A stretch of DNA of 64,000 bases, from the NCBI RefSeq assembly GCF_000006405.1, contig NW_003206638.1, forward strand, positions 69,413 to 133,412, in the 5' to 3' direction. The DNA is from Perkinsus marinus ATCC 50983 (Eukaryota; Perkinsozoa; Perkinsida; Perkinsidae). The notes beneath the pieces were generated by a model that saw only the letters and a list, made by a program, of their open reading frames with translations, searched no databases and had not been told where the DNA came from. This document shows, piece after piece, positions 34,216 through 45,695 of the stretch. Each line of letters starts with the position of its first letter. Positions within the stretch are counted from its first letter, which is position 1. The position numbers were made by a program, and so were the translations under genes.

Positions 34216-36603
34216 TCATCTACTCTTCCAATATCCACCAGTGAAGAAATTCTCGGAGATACTCTGCGCTCCACTGGGCTCATACAAGAACATCATATGA
34301 CCCGCGTCAAGCACCTGAATGAACCATTGATGATCTCTGGGTCTCGAGGGACCTCAGAGACAACCCACGAGGCTGTACTTTGATGAATGCGAGCTTCGCT
34401 CCATTTGTATACTGTGAGGCCCACATCTTGCCGAAATTCCTACCATCAACCTACGAGAGCCATAATGGGGTAACATCGTTGTGGAAGATACTAACCTTGA
34501 TATCCTTAGCAGGGGATTCCTTGAGCAACTTCCCGTAGTCTTTAACTCCTTTCAATTTCGAAACCCCTTCGAACGCACCGACAGCATTGGTCATAAAATC
34601 TTGGTCACCGTTCACGACAAGTACCTTGATGCGAATTTGTTATAGTTATATCATTCGCCGCCTGACTGAAGAGGTGCTCTTTGTTCAGCTTCATTCAGTA
34701 CTTCTTAGGTGATAGTACAGAGAACGGTACGCCATGCGGATAACTCTACGAAAGGCTTTTCGACAGCTCACTTTCAATCCTGCATCGAGGAGACTTGTGA
34801 CCTGATATGTTGTATCATAGGCAACGAATCTAACGAATTGGTCGTGGACCTAATATCAGTATCCTTCACATAGGATACCATGGAGTTAGAGTACTTACCT
34901 GATGATTATAGGGCATCCACTCTTTTGAAACGCCCAAGGCTTGCTGCACAGACTTCAGGTTCAAGAGGTCGGGCACCTTTGAGCAATACGCGGTTCATTA
35001 GGGATGAACTCCAGAGTGATAAAGGAGGCATCGACTTCAGATAAAACCATGATATCAGCAATAAAAGGCCGTAGAGAGGTTGTCACACGTTATACGGTGA
35101 AGCCTACTAGCTTACGTTCCCAGGGTGAAGTCTGTAGGAAGTGTTCTCCCCTCCAGGTGGCACGCGGATGTCGTAACTAAGTGAATTAGGAAAGCGACCT
35201 TCAAAGATAGAAAGGATCCTTTGAATGCAGACTCTGCATTGCAGAGAGTCACTACTACTCCAATGATAATATTGAAAACACCATTAAGTTATAGATTGTG
35301 TGAGAGTAAACAACCATTACGCCGTAACCCAGCGTTCAAAATGGATCACTTGGATGTCGACCCACTTACGCGCTTGTTCCTGCTGAAATAAGCCGCTGCG
35401 CGGTGTTGTTTTCACAGGTGTTCAGAGCTTGCTTGCAATAAACTAATATTACAGGGAATGCACATCATTTCGTTAGGGGAATATCTCCGTAGATGGCCCA
35501 CGTTTAAATGTCGGGAGCTAACCTCGGACGTGAAATTCATTATTTGAGCTCACCTGAGATCGGAGTCCCTCCGGGGCCATTACGATTGCACTCAGCTAGT
35601 CGATCTTTACATTGAACCAGCCCTGCTTTCATCTGGTCGATGCTGAGAGAAAGTGCAACTCCACCACTAAATCAGTGAGAAAACGACTCAACTCTGCCGA
35701 GGGTAGCAGTTTGTGGTCCTGTGCCATCTGTAAGCATCCTTGATATCTGGGATGGTCCTCATCACACATGCCACATGTCACAACAACCTTACGTAGCTAG
35801 AGGCGCTACAATTCCAGAAAGCATCATCACTCCAACCAGATTGACCTTGAAGCCGACAGACTTGACCAGCCGTGCCCCCAACGTTGCCATCATCTGGGCT
35901 GAGGGGAGGGGAGGGGGGTTTATACACTTATTGCCGGTGATGTGATCGCCTCGGAGTTTACCCGACGACGAGAAGCCGACTAGATGCACGCCATTGTTTA
36001 GGTCTTTATGTTCTTCGAAGAACTTTTTGACGAAGTCCACCCTAAAAGAAATCCGACTGGATCATCATTGCTGTTGTTGCGTGAACTCACAGGTCTAATA
36101 TTAGATTCTCCCATCCGGCACCGATAGGTCCTTGACTGAAACCTGTAGGTATCGGTGCATCGACCCAGATACCGTTAGCTTGTCTCGTCCATGAGAACCT
36201 AGGGCACCGGAAGCGTCTACGGGCTACTGAACGTGCATAACTCAACTCGTTTTCGATGAGGGAATCCTCATCCATGCGACATGGTCCGTTAGCTGTCAAC
36301 ATAATTCCAAGGCTGCTGGCACCGGGACCACCAGAGATGTATAAGAAGGTCTGTGCTGTTTTAGGATTGCCATCGGCCTGCATGATAGTGTAGAAGTACC
36401 TGGTACAGATATAGCAGCAGCACACCTGTAATGATCTGCAACGGATCCAGACTCACCAACCTATGCAAGGGGCTTGTTTGCACGTATCCATACTCCTGGT
36501 TTCCACTGCCCTTGGGGCATAATGTTTTACCTTTCTTCGATAGCTCAGACCGAAAGCTTGAGGCAGCTACGAGAGCGATAATAAATGAGAGGAATAAGAC
36601 CAT
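34216..36603 (-). CDS. Serine carboxypeptidase (S10), copy 1
   Basis: Multi-exon minus-strand gene. ATG at 36603 opens MVLFLSFIIALVAASSF, a signal peptide. Then come YISGGPGASSLG with ANGPCRM and SWTRQANGIWVDAP (the substrate-side WxGGPG and SW..AN..F.D.P blocks), VDFVKKFFEEHK with GFSSS (nucleophile Ser), SVQQALGVSKEWMPYNHQ, VLVVNGDQDF (Asp) and VLDAGHMMFLYEP (His). All three catalytic residues are present, stop at 34216-34218. Introns such as GTAAAC...CCCCTCAG join these in frame. Exons between 35000 and 35700 were not all fixed. A lysosomal or secreted peptidase is expected. Copy 2 at 48279 is near identical. Confidence 0.8.
35226..35245. repeat. 14-nt fold-back insertion present in both duplicates
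   Basis: TGCAGA-C-TCTGCA-T-TGCAGA. Copy 2 (49286-49305) has the same structure with one changed base in the last X, so this event predates the duplication. Confidence 0.88.
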
Positions 36604-37455
36604 TTTATCTGGGGTGTAGCTTTGTTGCAGGAGAAGTTACGCTACGATGCACGCGTGAGCCTTGGTGGACCTCTATAGGCCAATACCTTGTACCAAAATC
36701 GATATCTCACTGCTATAACTAGATAAGCCAACTCGACTCCAGATTCTTGTAGTATACCAGCTAACTCAGTGATATGGTAGTGGCACTAGCCAGTTGTAGG
36801 GTATTTAGTTACTGTCGATCGATACCACAAATATAAGACGGATGTAACGTCCTCTTAATCAAGACATTCACCCACGGTCAGAAACCCGACACTTTCATCT
36901 GCGCTTGATGATGAGTTTGTCAACAGAAGATGTTTTCAACTTGCTACCAAAGTTTTATCACACCCTGATGTTACCAAAGGAAAAGATCTCAGAAGTCTCC
37001 CTCATTCCGGCGCCCTTCTGCTCTACTAATACCGATCAACTCGCGTACTTCACGTAAAAAGCTACCAATGAACAAGATTCCGCACACACTTGTGCGACAT
37101 GAACTTGTAACAAACCCTACACGGATAGATTAACTGTAAAGAAATGAAGAAAGAAAGACAGACATGAATCCTGTCATAGAATCGCCGTTGGAGGCGGCTG
37201 CTCAGATCGTCGTAGTGGTACGTCCACGCGCGGCAGTGTCCCCCCAGTCACTCTTTTTCAAATAACCGCGAGCACCAGAGTCTCGCGGCCAGAGTATTCT
37301 ATATCATAGAATACGGCTTATAGAATCTATAAGCGGGTCTTGACTAAGATTGGGAAGTTTCCCTCAAATCCGGGCCAGTTTTTCAAAGACGTGAAGATGC
37401 GTTTCGGAGCTTTAGATTCTTCTTGTTCTGAAAGATCTACAATTCGTGCGGTCTG

Positions 37456-37475
37456 CTCACGGCGTGAGCCTCACG
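37456..37475. repeat. 14-nt fold-back insertion
   Basis: CTCACG-G-CGTGAG-C-CTCACG, perfect, in the 37250-37840 block found only in copy 1. Confidence 0.85.
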
Positions 37476-37940
37476 CGTGCGGACTTCGTGAATTATGAAC
37501 GCTGCACTCGTGCGCAGACCGTGCAAGCGCAGAGTATCACAATGGAACTCGGAGAATCGGGAACCATTTCCGATTATCTACACATTTTCCCCGTCGTGTT
37601 TACAATAAGTAGCGATAGAGTACGAGCGATACAGCGATATAAGTACAATAGAGTAGCGAGATATACCTTAGTTTTTTAATTCCGCACGGAGCTCGCAGAA
37701 AATTTTAATTAGTTTTGCGCCTTCAAAAGAAGTTTTTTCAATCCTTATAAAATACTCTGCTCGCGGCTATCTCCGACAACAACCTCGTCGGTGCAAGCTT
37801 TAGCGAAGCCATCACCTTGGCAAAAGTTCTCAACAGGGCCGTAGCACCTTCCGGCGCTGCGTCCGCCATGAGAGTGGTATCATCGGCATTCAAGTACACC
37901 GGAGAAAACGTCGACCGTCCTCGCTGTCTAATATGTGAAC

Positions 37941-38538
37941 GGTTCACATATTGGACAGCGAGGTGGGCACCCGGCGATTTTCCAGTCGCCCGGCCCGGCC
38001 CGGCCCGGCAGCCTTTGAACCCGCCTCCCCGGCCCCGGTGACCCGGCAGTCTTTTCTTACCCATGTTCCGGGTTTAGCGGGCCCGCCGGTTTGGCCGGGT
38101 AACCCGGCCCGGATTGCCAGGCAGGAAGGCTTTCGGACATGATCGACGATGAGAACTTCTTATCAAGAGGAACCAATATCAGGGCTGCATGGATCAAACA
38201 ATATTCCAATGTGCCAAGTCATGCGATTTAAACGCGAAGTGCGCGTTAATTTCCAGGGAACGCGGCGATTCGTGGAAATTAACGCGAAATTCCGCGCTAC
38301 GCACAATTAAGAGCACTATTAATGGCTTGAAATATCTGCGCTGCCGGGTTTCCGGGTGACCCGCAGACAGTTGCGGGTCATTTTTCGCCCGCTCACCCGC
38401 ATGAACCCGGCAAAATCGGCGGGGAAGCCGGGTTTGTGACTTTGACTCGGCCCGGCTGGTTCCGGGGCCGGGCCGGGGCGAATCGGGTCGCCGGGGCCGG
38501 GCAAGGGTGTCCATGTCAGGGTTGGGTTCACAGTGAAC
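37941..38538. mobile_element. 598-nt GC-rich insertion bounded by inverted flank copies
   Basis: GTGAAC (37935-37940) is repeated at 38533-38538, while copy 2 has it once (51473-51478). Directly inside the left end lies s=G and an inverted copy of 22 nt of the left flank. Inside the right end lies an inverted copy of 12 nt of the right flank followed by t=A. The core is rich in CCCGG/GGCCC and its two ends are loosely inverted repeats (GGGCACCCGGC and the complement of GGGCAAGGGTGTCC), suggesting a non-autonomous transposon as cargo. Confidence 0.7.
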
Positions 38539-38921
38539 CCAACCTTCAGTCTTCCGATCCTCTACAGAAGGCCCCGCATACAAGCCCAGAACATCAGCGC
38601 CCGTTACCAAACAAACCAGTACACAATCTCCTTCCTTTAGCTTGGCAGGGTCCACAGTGCCCTCAACCGCCGGAGTGGCTCGGGTACGGTCCACTTCCTC
38701 ACGCCTAACCTCCAGGTAACAAGGAAAGACGGCGATAGTTTCACAGGAAGTCGCCCCCAGAGGTCGGAGTCGAGTTGAAAACCCCGCCATGCGGCCCAAG
38801 TAGACAAAAGGATCGCTGTTGACGTTCACCGTCTGAACCTTCACCACATGATTCTCGACGTCCAGTGCACCTGGTCGACGCTATACCACCAATGTTCCGT
38901 CCTCCAGATCCGTGATATTCT

Positions 38922-38984
38922 TCTCATGTCCTCTTCCGGATGTCAGTGACATCCGGAAGAGGACATGAGAGTGACATCATGTCA
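38922..38984. repeat. Extended fold-back insertion, 24-1-24 palindrome plus 10-1-10
   Basis: X=ATGTCA at 38940-38945 and 38979-38984. Inside are an inverted copy of 24 nt of left flank (38947-38970) and an inverted copy of 10 nt of right flank, with s=G and t=C. Copy 2 has no such insertion near 51877. Confidence 0.88.
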
Positions 38985-39303
38985 CTCTTCGTGCTGAATC
39001 CTGCAAGCGAGTCTCCAGCACCGTGAGTCGTTCACGATCCAAAAGGCGAACTATTTCCTTGATGTGGACGGGGTCCGTCGTCGATGGGTCTACCTCGACC
39101 GTGGCGCCGTCCATCTCCGTCCCGAACTCCTTGGCCTGGGTCATGGAACCCAATAGTGCTGCGGAGGGGGTTAGTATTCGACTCTCCAGGGCACTCGCAC
39201 CAGAAGCACGAACAGCGGAATTAAGCGTCACTTGAGCATACCAGAGAGCCTCGTCCCAAGGGCCTTGGGCCAAGGCAGGTGCATCACCGATACGATCTGA
39301 TTG

Positions 39304-39431
39304 ATCCTCAGAGGATGATCNNNNNNNNNNNNNNNNNNNNNNNNNNNNNNNNNNNNNNNNNNNNNNNNNNNNNNNNNNNNNNNNNNNNNNNNNNNNNNNN
39401 NNNNNNNNNNNNNNNNNNNNGGATCATCCTC
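39304..39431. other. Assembly gap (100 N) inside a fold-back insertion
   Basis: N run at 39321-39420. Left edge reads ATCCTC-A-GAGGAT-GATC; right edge reads GGAT-C-ATCCTC. Both match the X-s-X' and X'-t-X ends of the signature, so the unresolved sequence is the interior of such an insertion. Copy 2 crosses this point without interruption (near 52190). Confidence 0.8.
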
Positions 39432-39548
39432 TTCATTCATACCTCCGCTAAACCATTCGAGAAGGACTCCACGCAGGCACGGGCAAGTACTGAATGGCTG
39501 TGGCAGCCAGCGAGTGGCGCATGATCTGAGAATCAGATGATGACCATC

Positions 39549-39823
39549 TTATCGTTGGGCGATGAAGCACTTGAGCTTAGGATGCAACGCTTGCCACTTC
39601 GACAATCTAGCTTCAGCCGCTTCTGATTCAGAGTCGAGTTTGCGCTTGCGGACGTTGCCTCCTTGAGGTCTGACTTCCGGTTGTGGTGAAGGTTTGACAG
39701 CATGGGGGACAGCTTGACCCTCCGCAGCATTCTCAATGATAAATGCTCCTCCCTCAACCTTCTGAGCCGCTTCCCAATGGGAAGCGGCTCAGAAGATTTG
39801 TGGGAAGTTCCCATCGGAACCAC
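39549..39823 (-). pseudogene. C-terminal frame of unknown retroelement protein, copy 1
   Basis: Minus frame with KRKLDSESEAAEARLSKWQ ending CFIAQR and stop, matching copy 2 at 52314. Charged, helical, no known domain; position beside the integrase fragment suggests retroelement origin. Confidence 0.35.
39771..39813. repeat. Extended fold-back insertion
   Basis: TTCCCA at 39771-39776 and 39808-39813, s=A, t=G, with X' at both inner edges and an inverted copy of the left flank between them. Copy 2 (near 57573) has one TTCCCA. The inverted arm keeps AGATTTGTG, complement of flank now preserved only in copy 2. Confidence 0.88.
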
Positions 39824-40024
39824 GCCAGAAGCAATGCCGGAGCTATCGCTTAGTTATATTTAGTCTGAATGACCGACACAGCGCGTGTCGGTACCGACAG
39901 TGATGGGTGAAGAGCTCTCCGAGAACAGCCTTCACTTAGATAATAGTTCAGGTTAGTTACACATTGTAGGAAGTTCTCACTAGGAGCTCTTGAAGAGTTA
40001 CTCTTCCTTCAGTCACAAAAATTG

Positions 40025-40059
40025 GCGTGACGCTCACTGTAGTTCAGTGAGCGTCACGC
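40025..40059. repeat. 15-bp hairpin, shared by both duplicates
   Basis: GCGTGACGCTCACTG and its complement flank a 5-nt loop; also at 57803-57837 in copy 2. Older than the duplication. Confidence 0.85.
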
Positions 40060-40081
40060 AATTTTTTGTCTATCTTGAGAA

Positions 40082-40101
40082 GCGACAGTGTCGCTGCGAC
40101 A
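40082..40101. repeat. 14-nt fold-back insertion private to copy 1
   Basis: GCGACA-G-TGTCGC-T-GCGACA; copy 2 (near 57858) has a single GCGACA. Confidence 0.93.
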
Positions 40102-40304
40102 CGCCTACAGCGTTCCCGCTTGCTCTTGATTGTTGGAGGAATATACGTTCGCTCTCCTCAGCTGAGCTCAGGAGTCCCCTCAGGGAACTCCACCAAATTA
40201 TTCAGGCTGAATAATTATAGTAGTCTATATACAAATTCGGGTAGAGCCAACCAAAGTTTCCCGAGATTTCCTCAAAATTTGCATACCGACATATGTATTT
40301 GACC

Positions 40305-40324
40305 ATGAGCCGCTCATGATGAGC
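40305..40324. repeat. 14-nt fold-back insertion
   Basis: ATGAGC-C-GCTCAT-G-ATGAGC. Copy 2 (58082-58114) has the same core with a further 15-nt nested palindromic gain. Confidence 0.85.
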
Positions 40325-41004
40325 GTATTTCCCCGTATTGCTCTTGAGGCTAGCCATATTGGAACGATTTTCGTCCTTAGGTACTTTACTCACCGATTTA
40401 TCATTGTGAGCGTTGTGCGTGGTGCTCTTAGTCGAAGTCACCAATTCTTGGAGTCAGAACTGTACCAGACTTGAAATTTGAGTTCATATCCAAGTAGGCT
40501 CAACTTGAACGCATGATGAAGTAGGATGATGCAGTATGAAGTAGGCTCCATCGTGCAGGTTATTGAAGATTCAGACGGTATCGGAGGTCCTTCTACCGGT
40601 CCTTTCATCGACCCGAACCAGAGAGTAGTGCAACCGATCGTGGCTGAAGTGACAGCGATCCTGCTGTGGTAAAGTCTCAAGTCGGTTCCAGCCTGGAATT
40701 TTTCTTATACCTTAGCTAGTTGTTTGGGAGACGGCACCTATCTGCCTGCGTGTTAGGCAATGTGACTAGGGTGTTGCGCCAATGGACGGCGTGTTAGAAG
40801 CAGACAGTGTTATCACTAACTGCTCCCCAGTCGACTTTCACCAAGCCTCAAAGAGGCTGCCTCATCGAGAATCTAGATTCCATATAACTATTGCGATGCG
40901 GTGAAGCATGCCTTGACCAAGGATCGTAACAACTTTCTGAAGTTCCGATTTGAAACTCTCGACAAATCCTGCTCTATTGCGTCGAAGTGGTGCGCCATCG
41001 ATTT

Positions 41005-42283
41005 TTTATAGATTCTTCAATAAAGAACTCTGACGAACGGGTAGCGTGAAGAGTGGCAGGATTGGATGGGAAAGTTTGAGACGAATCGGGGTGTGACAGA
41101 CCCCTATCTGTCATGATCGAGGCCTGTCAGGGTTCGACGTGATAGATTGCTACATGTCCGAATCATTCACGGATACGGTCTGTGAGTGATTCTTTAGTAT
41201 TGATGATGTATTTTGCTCTCATTTTCTCTTGAATATATCCACAATGATAATTGTCCCTAGCAGCAACACAAAGCTGTTTCAACCAGTGCTAATGACACCA
41301 AATACGTGAGGTTATTGATTCTGGAAAAACTACTTTTATCATCATTATTCATGACTACTTCATTCTCTAATCCTGGATTGGACAGTGGGAGGCAACGAAC
41401 TGATCACAGGAGTCTAAGCCTTAGTAGCCACACATATAGCCACACATCACATGCTCTCTTCGCGACAGGAAGAGGGATAACATACCAACCCAGCCCTCAA
41501 TTTGTCGAGAATCGTGACCGGACCGCGGCTTTTTGACACTCCCGCCTGCCGATGCCCCACAAGAACTAATTCCTCATGATCTCTGTACCCGAAATCAGCT
41601 TGTCCTTGCGCAGAGGTACGATGAGGTAACGTTATATATCCGCCACTTGATACATTTGACAAGAAAAACGCTACGAAGTCGAAACTGGTACAGCTCCTTC
41701 CTATATAGCTGATTTTACGTGTGAAGATACCTCAGTACTCAATACAGATATTAGAACCGTTGGTACAGCGTTGGAAAGAGCCCAACAAGGGCTTTCAAGT
41801 GGTATCTTTGCTCGCGAACTGTCACTTGCCGCGAAATTACGGGGGGTGAGCCATGTTTTTTGCACTACCCTGTGAAGTCATATGACATCGACACCAGATA
41901 TTATCCCACTCATTTCCTAATGAATAACTCCGAGCCCTTTAATGATCCTAAGTTGTCACTGGGGAGAAACGCACTTGATCCTCACGACGCTACAACGAAG
42001 AGAACAACGCAACCGTAGTATAGTAGCTGATCGAAGGATCTATACTGGGCGCGTGGACACGCCGAGTCTTCTCGACTTGACGCGCTGCGTTGCGCATCTT
42101 CAAAAACTATTACTACTAGAGAAAACCTCTTTGTTGAGCAAAATCGAAAACTCATGTCTTAGACATGATGTCTAGCCAGTAAGGCAAAGACGACCATATA
42201 TGCGAGATTTGAGATGAGTATTCTTTCTCATCGATGAAGCAGGGTTATAAGAAATACGGCGAAGTACATCATTCAACGGGCAA
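41005..42283. other. Intergenic
   Basis: No supported gene; contains the fold-back at 42154-42173 and a 10-bp tandem repeat (AGCCACACAT) near 41430. Confidence 0.45.
42154..42173. repeat. 14-nt fold-back insertion
   Basis: ATGTCT-T-AGACAT-G-ATGTCT, perfect. Confidence 0.85.
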
Positions 42284-43772
42284 CTATGATTTACTGATAG
42301 GATAGACGGGCTCGCGAAGGAGACCACATACACCTGAGGTAACATACACATCACCATGGATTGGGAGGAAAGTTTCCTCATACTCTCTCAGAGAGTTGAA
42401 CTCACCATATTCCGTATCGTCAATAACGATTCTTGCATAGCCATGCTCTCCCCATTTGGTGCCCCATGAGTTCTTTATACGATAATATCTGAGGGGAACA
42501 ACAGTAGAGCCGCGCGGCTAGCGTCACGGCCTAGTAACTAGGCCCTAGCTCTTACGGGTCATGGCCTCTATCATAACCAACTACAAGGACAGCATGAGTT
42601 GGGAAGTTGCCACATACATCTAAAAAGATTGTCGTCGCGCTCAAGCAGCTACTTTGATGACGGGTCATACCTCCCTTGATGATACCACTCTTATAGTTTT
42701 GGAAGACCCCAGACATCCCACAGATGAGTGTACTGACAGGCCCACCAAAGGCAACGGCTGCGAGCATCGAAGATGAGGAATTGCTTTTCACATTTACATG
42801 ACTTATGGTTCTAGCCTGGAAGTAGTTGATTAGGATCTGCTGTTTCCTACGGCCTTAAACTCACCTTAACGGCGTCTTTACTAACATTGCGACGACACTG
42901 ACCATCTTTTCCTACATATTTATAAGCTCTTTCAGTTTCCAAACCATGATCCGCAACATACTCGTAGGAATCGTTCAAATGACGTGTACCATTGCATCCT
43001 CTGACAACAATCAATGGTCATGCCAACTAGAAATTGCAATACTGATTGCCGTAGGCTGTACTGCAGTCGATAAGTTCCTGCTCCGAGAGAGAGACAAGCT
43101 GACCAGTAACATTCTTGTGGAGGCCTTCCAATGCACCTAGTAAGGCACCTTTACGTGAGTAGCAACGATGAGGATCTCACCAGCAACGCCAAAAGCCCAG
43201 CAGCTGCCGCATACAGTTCCTTGGGACTTCACATCAGTAACCCAACCTTTTTCGACATAGTCGACCCTCATCGGCAGATCATCATCGACCGAGCCCTCAA
43301 ATCCGAATGTTTGGGCCTCGGAGTCTGACACGTGGCTGCGTCAGGTAATTCGTACTCTTTCGAGCGCCTACCGATTCCTCGCAACATCGTTTGCTGCCAG
43401 TCACCAAGGGAGTATCCTCTTGTGACGAACTCTCTGAATTCATCGTTTGTAAGATGAGTGAAAGGAGTGATACCCAGCTTGTAGGAAAGGTCTGAGAACC
43501 ACAACCATAACCAGGCAGTACTGCAGATAATTACATCTTACTCCTTGAATTTACTTCATCTATGAACTTGAGGTTGTCGTGAAAGATGGCAAGTCTCTTG
43601 ACATCCTCTTCGCCAAAGTCATGATCGTATCTGCAACAAAGCTGTGTCCAATAGCTACCAGAAACATTGCGCACTACTCATTCTTGTACGCTTCGAATAA
43701 GTTCTGCACCTCAAGAGGCGTTCGTTTACTGAAAACACCTAGAATTGAAGATAGTAGGATAGGAGTGAGCAT
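42284..43772 (-). CDS. Papain-family (C1A) cysteine protease, cathepsin L-like
   Basis: Multi-exon gene from ATG 43772 to TAG 42284-42286. Exon 1 (43772-43678) gives signal peptide [15 protein letters not shown] and [13 protein letters not shown]. Exon 2 (43630-43542) and exon 3 (from 43491) complete an I29 inhibitor prodomain ([15 protein letters not shown], later [14 protein letters not shown]). The mature part shows [10 protein letters not shown] (nucleophile Cys), [51 protein letters not shown] (His) and [16 protein letters not shown] (Asn), ending [14 protein letters not shown]. All junctions checked are in phase. It should be a lysosomal or secreted protease. A decayed fold-back (42530-42549) sits in an intron. 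Confidence 0.88.
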
Positions 43773-44257
43773 TAGTCACACAAGAAAGCCTGGATCCAGA
43801 AGGCTGTCGGGAGAGAAAACTCTCAGAGCAACCGAATAGCCGTGAAGAGAGAGACCGAATCCCCCGGTACGTGGAACCTTGGAAACCGCCACGGCGTTGT
43901 CTTACACTTATGTGACCTGTTACTGTGCGTGAGTTCTCCTTATTACAGCATTTCGTTTCCGGCTTCTGGGGAAGGTCTCTGTGCTGAGTCTGCTCTCGCG
44001 TGCGTACGACTGCTTAGGTCGTCGCCACCCGAATACAATCGATCAGGCTATGTTTGCGTGCCCCAGCACTCATTGCTAGTGCTTTGGGAGCCTACGAATT
44101 GCCCATTATTCTTTCCGGTCGAATTTATTGGCTTATAGTAGGAATATGAGTTTCACATGACATCTGTGTCAGATATTATCAACTTCATTTCCTGATGAAT
44201 GACTCCGAGCCCTCAAATGATCCTCAGTCGTCACTGGGAAGAACCATGCGTGAGCGG

Positions 44258-44277
44258 CTCACGACGTGAGCCTCACG
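44258..44277. repeat. 14-nt fold-back insertion
   Basis: CTCACG-A-CGTGAG-C-CTCACG, perfect. Confidence 0.85.
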
Positions 44278-44682
44278 TTGAGCCCCAGGACGCTACATTG
44301 TACAAATGCATGAAAATTTGATTTCTCGGCTAGTACGGGGAGTACTCATACATTCTCTCAGCACTCTGAATGTATCCATATAACAAGTAAACACTAGGAG
44401 TTCGGTTGGCTGAATCAAACGCCGCGTGACGCGGCGTGACTCGCCGCGCGTGCCAAAAACGATCGTGCGCAGGCGTGCAAATTCCTAAGCAGCACAACAT
44501 CACTGGAGCATGGAGAATCAAATGGCATGGGAATTCACATTTCTTGCTTTGATGTGAGCACCACCACATGTGAGAAGTTCTTACTGAGAACACGTTTCAG
44601 GCGGTTGTCAACAGATTCTGATAGCGACAGTATTTCGCAGAAGGACCAGAGGATGATCACGGCTTCAATTGAGCAGTCCTAG

Positions 44683-44713
44683 ATGTTCGGAACATGTTTG
44701 GAACATCATGTTC
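44683..44713. repeat. Extended fold-back insertion with 5-nt filler
   Basis: ATGTTC-G-GAACAT, then GTTTG, then GAACAT-C-ATGTTC. This is the simplest two-X' form of the signature. Confidence 0.85.
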
Positions 44714-45276
44714 CAACGACACTATAGACTCACCAGACTCTCTGGTTACACCACGTGTGATTATCATCCCAGACTCAGCGCGACAAGGATCAACTTTAGC
44801 TTGAACAATGAGGACAACAGAGTGGCCAGAGCCTGTGTGACTCACAGGGCATAAGTCCCAGTGTAGGAAAACAGTCGCTCAGCAACACAACTGTGGCACG
44901 AAGGCTCGAAGGAAGAGATCTCGCGTCGTTGGTCACACAATTCCGTGTCTCTCCAGGAGACTCTCCTGAGAAAAAAAGCTATTGTGTCCTTCTCGTCCCT
45001 TTCCCTCTCTCGCTTCTTTACCACTATACCACCACTTCTACGGTGGAAGTTCCACCACAATGTCGTGTCTGGTATTCAGCCGTCAATTAACGGGGAAGGA
45101 GCTGCGACTATTACACTTTTAGTTTCACACCACACTGGCTATTCCGAGATAACCCGAGACCATAATGTGAGCTTAGGGGAAGTGCCAGGATAAATATATT
45201 TCCTTCCCATTACACTCATTCAATATTCGTCTGTTACAGATGCTCTTAACGCAACGCCCTGAACTGCAGACTAAGA

Positions 45277-45296
45277 GTTAATCATTAACTGTTAAT
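45277..45296. repeat. 14-nt fold-back insertion
   Basis: GTTAAT-C-ATTAAC-T-GTTAAT, perfect. Confidence 0.85.
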
Positions 45297-45380
45297 GGAG
45301 AGAACAGCCCAACAGTAGAACTGGTCAATTTGATGATGGTGAAGGCAAGTTTGCAGGGGAGTGGGCTCACTCTTTGAGAG

Positions 45381-45400
45381 TCACAATTTGTGACTCACAA
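45381..45400. repeat. 14-nt fold-back insertion
   Basis: TCACAA-T-TTGTGA-C-TCACAA, perfect. Confidence 0.85.
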
Positions 45401-45506
45401 ACGGCTCGACAAATTCAGGGATCACTTGATTTTATACAACCACCAACTTATATAGTACTCCCACACTAGACCGACCAACAACTTATGTAGTAGTCCCACA
45501 CTATAC

Positions 45507-45544
45507 CGACCAGTGATCGGTATAGTGTTGGTGGTCGGCGACCA
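45507..45544. repeat. Extended fold-back insertion
   Basis: X=CGACCA at both ends, s=G, t=G. The left X' has one mismatch and is followed by an inverted copy of the left flank (TATAGTG); the right side has an inverted copy of 10 nt of the right flank. Confidence 0.75.
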
Positions 45545-45675
45545 CCAACGAGTGTGACGATAGCATCACACAACACCGCATAACTGTATTAAAAACCATC
45601 GCTCTCTCAGTAACATATGTCTCCTACGTTAGAACACCAACGCCTCGTCATCTATGTTCGTGAATAATAACAAGG

Positions 45676-45695
45676 TCCCAACTTGGGACTCCCAA
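45676..45695. repeat. 14-nt fold-back insertion
   Basis: TCCCAA-C-TTGGGA-C-TCCCAA, perfect. Confidence 0.85.

Larger units (their letters stand above)
37841..39273 (-). pseudogene. Retroelement integrase C-terminal fragment, copy 1
   Basis: Pieces match the single frame at 51374-52237: ALWYAQVTLNSAVRASG, then RLLDRERLTVLETRLQDSAR and FVYLGRMAGFS. Here the frame is cut by the 598-nt insertion and by an extended fold-back at 38940-38984. No catalytic DDE residues are included, so the fragment is inert. Confidence 0.55.
33509..41004. repeat. Segmental duplication, copy 1
   Basis: Matches 47558-58814 in the same orientation at high identity. It holds a carboxypeptidase gene and a retroelement fragment. 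Differences are mostly single bases plus fold-back insertions private to one copy, a 598-nt insertion (37941-38538), about 590 bp at 37250-37840 found only here, and a 5-kb retrotransposon found only in copy 2. Confidence 0.92.

Noticed and set aside
40202-40680. Minus-strand frames in the segmental duplicates (also 57978-58490)
   Set aside because: Present in both copies but short, without domains or clear splice signals, and interrupted by fold-backs; not enough to call a gene.
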